Source of the DNA: Alphaproteobacteria bacterium
Lineage (GTDB): Bacteria; Pseudomonadota; Alphaproteobacteria; UBA9219
NCBI GenBank assembly: GCA_028716765.1
Contig: JAQUPC010000095.1
Coordinates: forward strand, 1 to 8,607
Length of the DNA stretch: 8,607 nt
Reading direction: 5' to 3'
Position 1 is the first letter of the stretch, and each line of letters starts with the position of its first letter. The translations under genes and the position numbers were made by a program. Shown here piece by piece: positions 5,892-8,607 of the stretch. Under the pieces are notes generated by a model, which worked only from the letters and a program-made list of their open reading frames with translations, did not search any database and was not told the DNA's origin.

Positions 5892-6362
5892 TTAAACCCT
5901 GAACCAAAGCTGCAGGCGCGTCCGGTCCGCGGTGATCGTCACGCCTTCCGCCAGCCGCAACAGGATCGGGAAGCCAAGCCCGCCCGGCAAATCGCAAGCG
6001 TAATCCGGCAACGTGCCCGCGCGCGCCTTTTCGAGAACGGTCACGACCGCCTCGCTCATGGGCGGCGATTGAAAAAAAGACACCAGCAGAACGTTCTTCC
6101 GCCGCCGCGCGAAAAAAGCCAAGGCTTCCGCCTTGGCGTGAACGGCTGCATTCGCCACGCATTCGACTAAAAGCAGATAAATCTCGTTTTTGGCGAGAAG
6201 GCGCGCCGGAAACTCTTTAACGATTTTATCCAGCGTCAAGGGATCCCACATGGAGGGGTTGTCCATGATGGCCATATAGAGATTATGCGAATGAAAGCCG
6301 GCCTCCTGCGCCGCCTTGATGTTCTGGTAGGAAGACGTGCCGAAAAGACGTACCGCCTTCAT
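5892..6362 (-). CDS. RsbW-like HATPase-domain protein (anti-sigma/switch kinase), possibly degenerate
   Basis: The 156-residue product looks like the serine kinase and anti-sigma partner of a partner-switching system, which phosphorylates a STAS antagonist or binds a target protein. The N box of GHKL ATPases is present as LLVECVANAAVHA, with Glu67, Asn71 and His75. The glycine-rich G2 region is GGLGFPILLRLAEGV (127-141), followed by a final strand DRTRLQLWFRV. The Asp-x-Gly of the G1 box is not visible: the expected strand reads LLVSFFQSPP (92-101). About 55 N-terminal residues precede the domain and match nothing I know. The ATG at 6362 is chosen over an upstream one at 6377 because GGGAGG precedes it by 5 nt. 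It follows the STAS gene by 11 nt and is the last gene of the module. Confidence 0.75.
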   Translation of the reverse strand: MKAVRLFGTSSYQNIKAAQEAGFHSHNLYMAIMDNPSMWDPLTLDKIVKEFPARLLAKNEIYLLLVECVANAAVHAKAEALAFFARRRKNVLLVSFFQSPPMSEAVVTVLEKARAGTLPDYACDLPGGLGFPILLRLAEGVTITADRTRLQLWFRV

Positions 6363-6373
6363 TGATGCCTCCC

Positions 6374-6691
6374 TCAAATGCGGATTTCGGCGATCCGGTT
6401 CAATTCCACCATCTCGAACAAACGGTTGATGTTGGGCCCCGGTTTCTCAATGACGAAATTCGCGTCCTTTTCCCGCACGCGGCGCAATATCCTGATGAGA
6501 ACGCCCAGCCAGTGGCTGTCCATGCGCGTGACTTCGGCAAAGTTCAGCCTGACCATCGTGACCTCGCCTTTGTCCACAAGCGACGTGATCTGATAGACAA
6601 GCTGTTCGCCTTCGGTGTGTTGATGAAAGGTAAGGGCGCCCGTGATGTAAACGACAAGGTCGTTTCCTTCGCGCCGGAATTTGAACGCCAT
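6374..6691 (-). CDS. STAS-domain anti-sigma-factor antagonist
   Basis: A single STAS domain of 105 residues, the usual size of SpoIIAA/RsbV-type antagonists. In such systems the unphosphorylated protein binds the HATPase partner and frees its target, the kinase inactivates it by phosphorylation, and a PP2C phosphatase restores it. The order fits the fold: first strand DLVVYITGALTF (11-22), central strand VTMVRLNFAEV (44-54), then MDSHWLGVLIRI (57-68). Ser59, directly after Asp58, sits at the phosphorylation position of SpoIIAA. The common DSSG is changed to DSHW, so the second Ser and the Gly are missing. The ribosome binding site is excellent and lies within the end of the preceding phosphatase gene. 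Both neighbours are its expected partners. Confidence 0.9.
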   Translation of the reverse strand: MAFKFRREGNDLVVYITGALTFHQHTEGEQLVYQITSLVDKGEVTMVRLNFAEVTRMDSHWLGVLIRILRRVREKDANFVIEKPGPNINRLFEMVELNRIAEIRI

Positions 6692-6695
6692 GATG

Positions 6696-7835
6696 CTATC
6701 TCCTCCTTAAAGCAATAAGCGTAAGATCGTCCGCCAGCGGCTCTTCCGGCGCCAACGCCGCCGCGAGTTCCGGATCGGCCGGATCGGATTGCCTTAACGC
6801 ATTCACCGGGTCGGCCGTCGTCCCGTCCAGCCACCCGTCGCTGAAAAGGATCAGCGACGCGCCCTGCGGCATCTGGGCCGTCGCCGTCGTCAAGCCGACC
6901 ATGCCGGAGCCAAGCGGCAGACCTCGCGTTTTAAGATCGGTTATGGTTTCGCCGCATCTCAGCAAGGGCGACGGAATATTCGTCCCGGCGAAACGGATAA
7001 GCCCGCTGGTCCGGTGAAAGGTCAGAGCGACCGCCCCGGCAAAAAGCTGTCCGAACGAAATTTTTGCCATGGCGGCGTCAAGCTTGTTGAGAAAGACGCC
7101 CGGATCGCAAAGATGCTCATGATATTCCTGCACCAGGCAATCGACCCTCAGGGCATTGATAGCGCCCGCAAGACCGTGCGCGCTGGCGTCGACCAGAACG
7201 ATGCCGATATGGTCGTCGTCCAGCGCCCGCAGCGACCACAAATCCCCGCCGATCTCGTCGTGCGGCCTGTAAACCGAAGAGCAATCGAGCCCATAGCAAG
7301 CCGCCAATTCGGCGGCCTGATCGGCATTCGGCAGAACGGCGTTGAGAAACGCATGGGTTATTTCGATATGCGCCTGAATCCGGTTGCGAAAATCGAACAG
7401 AACGCGCGATGCGATGGCGCTGCGCAGATGCGCGCGAATGCGGGCCATAAGCTCGGACAAATGAAACGGCCGGCTCACGACGTCCGTCGCGCCGAAATTG
7501 AAACAGCGCACGCGTTCGTCTTCGCCCTGCAGGCAGGTTTGAACGAGAACCGGCAAGCCGTCGAACATCGGGTTGGCGCGAAGCCGGCGCATAAGTTCGT
7601 AACCGTCCATGCGCGGCATGCGGATATCGAGCAAAATCAAATCCGGGCGGAAGCGCGTGATGAGGTCCAGCGCGGAATCGCCGTCGTCGGCCTCGTCGAT
7701 GATGCCGATGCCGAGTTTTTCGCACACCTCGCGCAAAAGAAGCCGGTTCGTGGCATCGTCGTCGACAATCACGACGTGCGCGCGCTGAAACTCGGCGGGA
7801 ATTTTTTGAGACGATGACGGAAACTTGTCGATCAC
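6696..7835 (-). CDS. Response regulator with PP2C (SpoIIE-type) serine phosphatase output
   Basis: The 379-residue protein joins a receiver domain to an RsbU/SpoIIE phosphatase and probably dephosphorylates the STAS protein encoded next. The receiver (about 19-137) has the acidic cluster Asp25-27, the phosphoacceptor Asp70 in LILLDIRMPRMDG, and Thr100. The invariant Lys is replaced by Arg122 in SRPFH. After a helical linker (138-175) the PP2C domain shows IGGDLW with Asp198, VDASAHGLAGAI with Asp216, FSDGWLDG with Asp333, and LADDLTLIALR near the end. These are the metal-binding acidic residues of an active phosphatase. The start is GTG at 7835 with no clear ribosome binding site; an in-frame TAG at 7860-7862 limits any extension. 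A histidine kinase that would drive it is not in the window. Confidence 0.93.
   Translation of the reverse strand: MIDKFPSSSQKIPAEFQRAHVVIVDDDATNRLLLREVCEKLGIGIIDEADDGDSALDLITRFRPDLILLDIRMPRMDGYELMRRLRANPMFDGLPVLVQTCLQGEDERVRCFNFGATDVVSRPFHLSELMARIRAHLRSAIASRVLFDFRNRIQAHIEITHAFLNAVLPNADQAAELAACYGLDCSSVYRPHDEIGGDLWSLRALDDDHIGIVLVDASAHGLAGAINALRVDCLVQEYHEHLCDPGVFLNKLDAAMAKISFGQLFAGAVALTFHRTSGLIRFAGTNIPSPLLRCGETITDLKTRGLPLGSGMVGLTTATAQMPQGASLILFSDGWLDGTTADPVNALRQSDPADPELAAALAPEEPLADDLTLIALRRR
6701..6708 (-). promoter_or_regulatory. Ribosome binding site of the STAS gene inside the phosphatase stop region
   Basis: AAGGAGGA lies 9 nt before the STAS start codon. It is formed by the last sense codons AGG-AGG-AGA of the phosphatase gene, encoding its terminal Arg-Arg-Arg, with the TAG stop just after. 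The two genes are separated by only 4 nt, so their translation is probably coupled. Confidence 0.8.
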
Positions 7836-7905
7836 GGCGCGTACCGGAAAAAAACAGTGCTAACGCGCCTTATTACGTTATCTATTTTAAATTGATATTA
7901 AGCGG

Positions 7906-7920
7906 CAACATACGATGTTG
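7906..7920. promoter_or_regulatory. Small inverted repeat in the glycosyltransferase-phosphatase gap
   Basis: CAACAT and ATGTTG form 6-bp arms with a 3-nt loop in the AT-rich 117-bp gap (7836-7952). A second weak pair, TAACG/CGTTA, lies at 7861-7880. They could be a leader or operator element of the partner-switch operon, or a weak end of the glycosyltransferase transcript. No T tract or convincing promoter boxes are seen, and short arms like these arise by chance. Confidence 0.2.
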
Positions 7921-7952
7921 TGTACGCAAATATTCAACTTGTTTTTTTGGAA

Positions 7953-8606
7953 TCAGAACGGCGCAAACAAGCGTTGAACGCATTGGCGCTTGCGGCAATA
8001 AAAGCGCGCATCGTCCCGCCATTCCGATGCCGGAGGCACTATTGCCCAGCCAATCAGGACGGGAGGCAGCGCGGCGTTCGTTTGCCACGGTAATACGAGC
8101 GGCTGTTGAATCTCCGCGCCGGGAAAACGCGCAATCAAATACGAAGGTATGTACAGCGTCGAGAACACGTTGCCGCCCCATACTATGACGCCGCCCTTTT
8201 CCCAAACGTCTTCGGGCTGAACCCACGGGTTTATGGCGTAATCGGCGGAAATCAATACGTGCGGCCGCGAACCGTACGAAAACGGTTTGGCGTAATAGGC
8301 AATGTTACCTGCGGGCCACGTATTGCCGATAATGTAGGTCAACGGTCTTTGAATGTAAGCGAGCGGCCTCTGAAACCGGTCTTGCCAGGCTTTGGTTACG
8401 GCCTCCGAGATCGCCTCGCCCGGATAATGCACGCGCATGCCTTCGTTTTTGAAATGAGGATAAAGCCGGTTCGACCCGGCGAAAGCCGCCAACCCGAGCA
8501 AAAATACGAAGCACCATCCTGCGGCAAAGCGCCGCAAGGCGGCCTTGTCCGGCTTTGGAACAACATAAACAACGGCCCATAACCCTATGAAGTTCCACAG
8601 GCAGGC
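7953..8606 (-). CDS. GT39/ArnT-like membrane glycosyltransferase, C-terminal part
   Basis: The frame is open to the right edge, so only the last ~217 residues are present; an internal TTG at 8537 is not a start. The visible part opens with the end of the membrane region, two hydrophobic segments (LWNFIGLWAVVYVV and WCFVFLLGLAAFAG) with PKPDKAALRR between them. A soluble, probably periplasmic domain follows, with RPLAYI, TWPAGNIAYYA, PHVLISAD, INPWV, GVIVWGG and QPLVLPW. It reaches the end motif IGWAIVPP, which I recognise from alphaproteobacterial family 39 glycosyltransferases. These transfer sugars from lipid-linked donors in the inner membrane. About 24 Arg/Cys-rich residues after IVPP are unusual. 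The catalytic N-terminal region lies outside the window, so substrate is unknown. Confidence 0.72.
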   Translation of the reverse strand, partial: ACLWNFIGLWAVVYVVPKPDKAALRRFAAGWCFVFLLGLAAFAGSNRLYPHFKNEGMRVHYPGEAISEAVTKAWQDRFQRPLAYIQRPLTYIIGNTWPAGNIAYYAKPFSYGSRPHVLISADYAINPWVQPEDVWEKGGVIVWGGNVFSTLYIPSYLIARFPGAEIQQPLVLPWQTNAALPPVLIGWAIVPPASEWRDDARFYCRKRQCVQRLFAPF

Positions 8607-8607
8607 T

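Noticed and set aside
7014..7817. Plus-strand open frame of 267 codons opposite the receiver-PP2C gene
   Set aside because: It is the antisense shadow of a GC-rich gene whose own product has clear receiver and PP2C motifs on the minus strand.
8106..8582. Plus-strand open frame of 158 codons near the right edge
   Set aside because: It is antisense to the glycosyltransferase tail, which shows recognisable family motifs, and it has no motif of its own.

Overview
The window reads as chromosomal DNA of a proteobacterium, most likely an alphaproteobacterium. This rests on the hypB-F-C-D-E gene order, the short hypF, the style of the receiver-PP2C protein, and the alphaproteobacterial look of the glycosyltransferase tail. 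No rRNA or other strong taxonomic marker is present, so no genus can be named.

Left half, plus strand (1-4828): a [NiFe]-hydrogenase maturation operon. It holds the last codons of an upstream gene (possibly hypA), hypB with a nickel-binding N-terminus, a short hypF consisting only of the C-terminal Kae1-like domain, then hypC, hypD and hypE. Together these deliver nickel (HypB) and build and insert the Fe(CN)2CO centre (HypF and HypE make the cyanide ligands, HypC and HypD assemble them). Genes from hypF to hypE are almost contiguous (4-nt gap, 4-bp overlap, 2-nt gap). No hydrogenase structural gene lies in the window.

Three different palindromic repeats interrupt the operon. A 168-bp element made of nested hairpins fills the hypB-hypF gap. 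A palindrome sits in frame inside hypF and adds about 45-55 residues. A GATCGGGG-type palindrome at the hypD-hypE junction supplies the last ~40 codons of hypD.

Middle (4844-5891): a convergent, AT-richer gene of unknown function on the minus strand, then about 330 bp without a credible gene. That gap holds a 9-bp inverted repeat and a fourth, 110-bp nested palindrome.

Right half, minus strand (8606 down to 5892): the C-terminal part of a membrane glycosyltransferase (GT39/ArnT-like), a 117-bp gap, and then a compact three-gene partner-switching module. The module encodes a receiver-PP2C phosphatase, a STAS anti-sigma-factor antagonist and an RsbW-like HATPase protein. The HATPase protein keeps the N box but appears to lack the usual Asp-x-Gly motif, and the receiver has Arg where Lys is expected. 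No sigma factor or output gene is adjacent, so the target of the switch is not visible.
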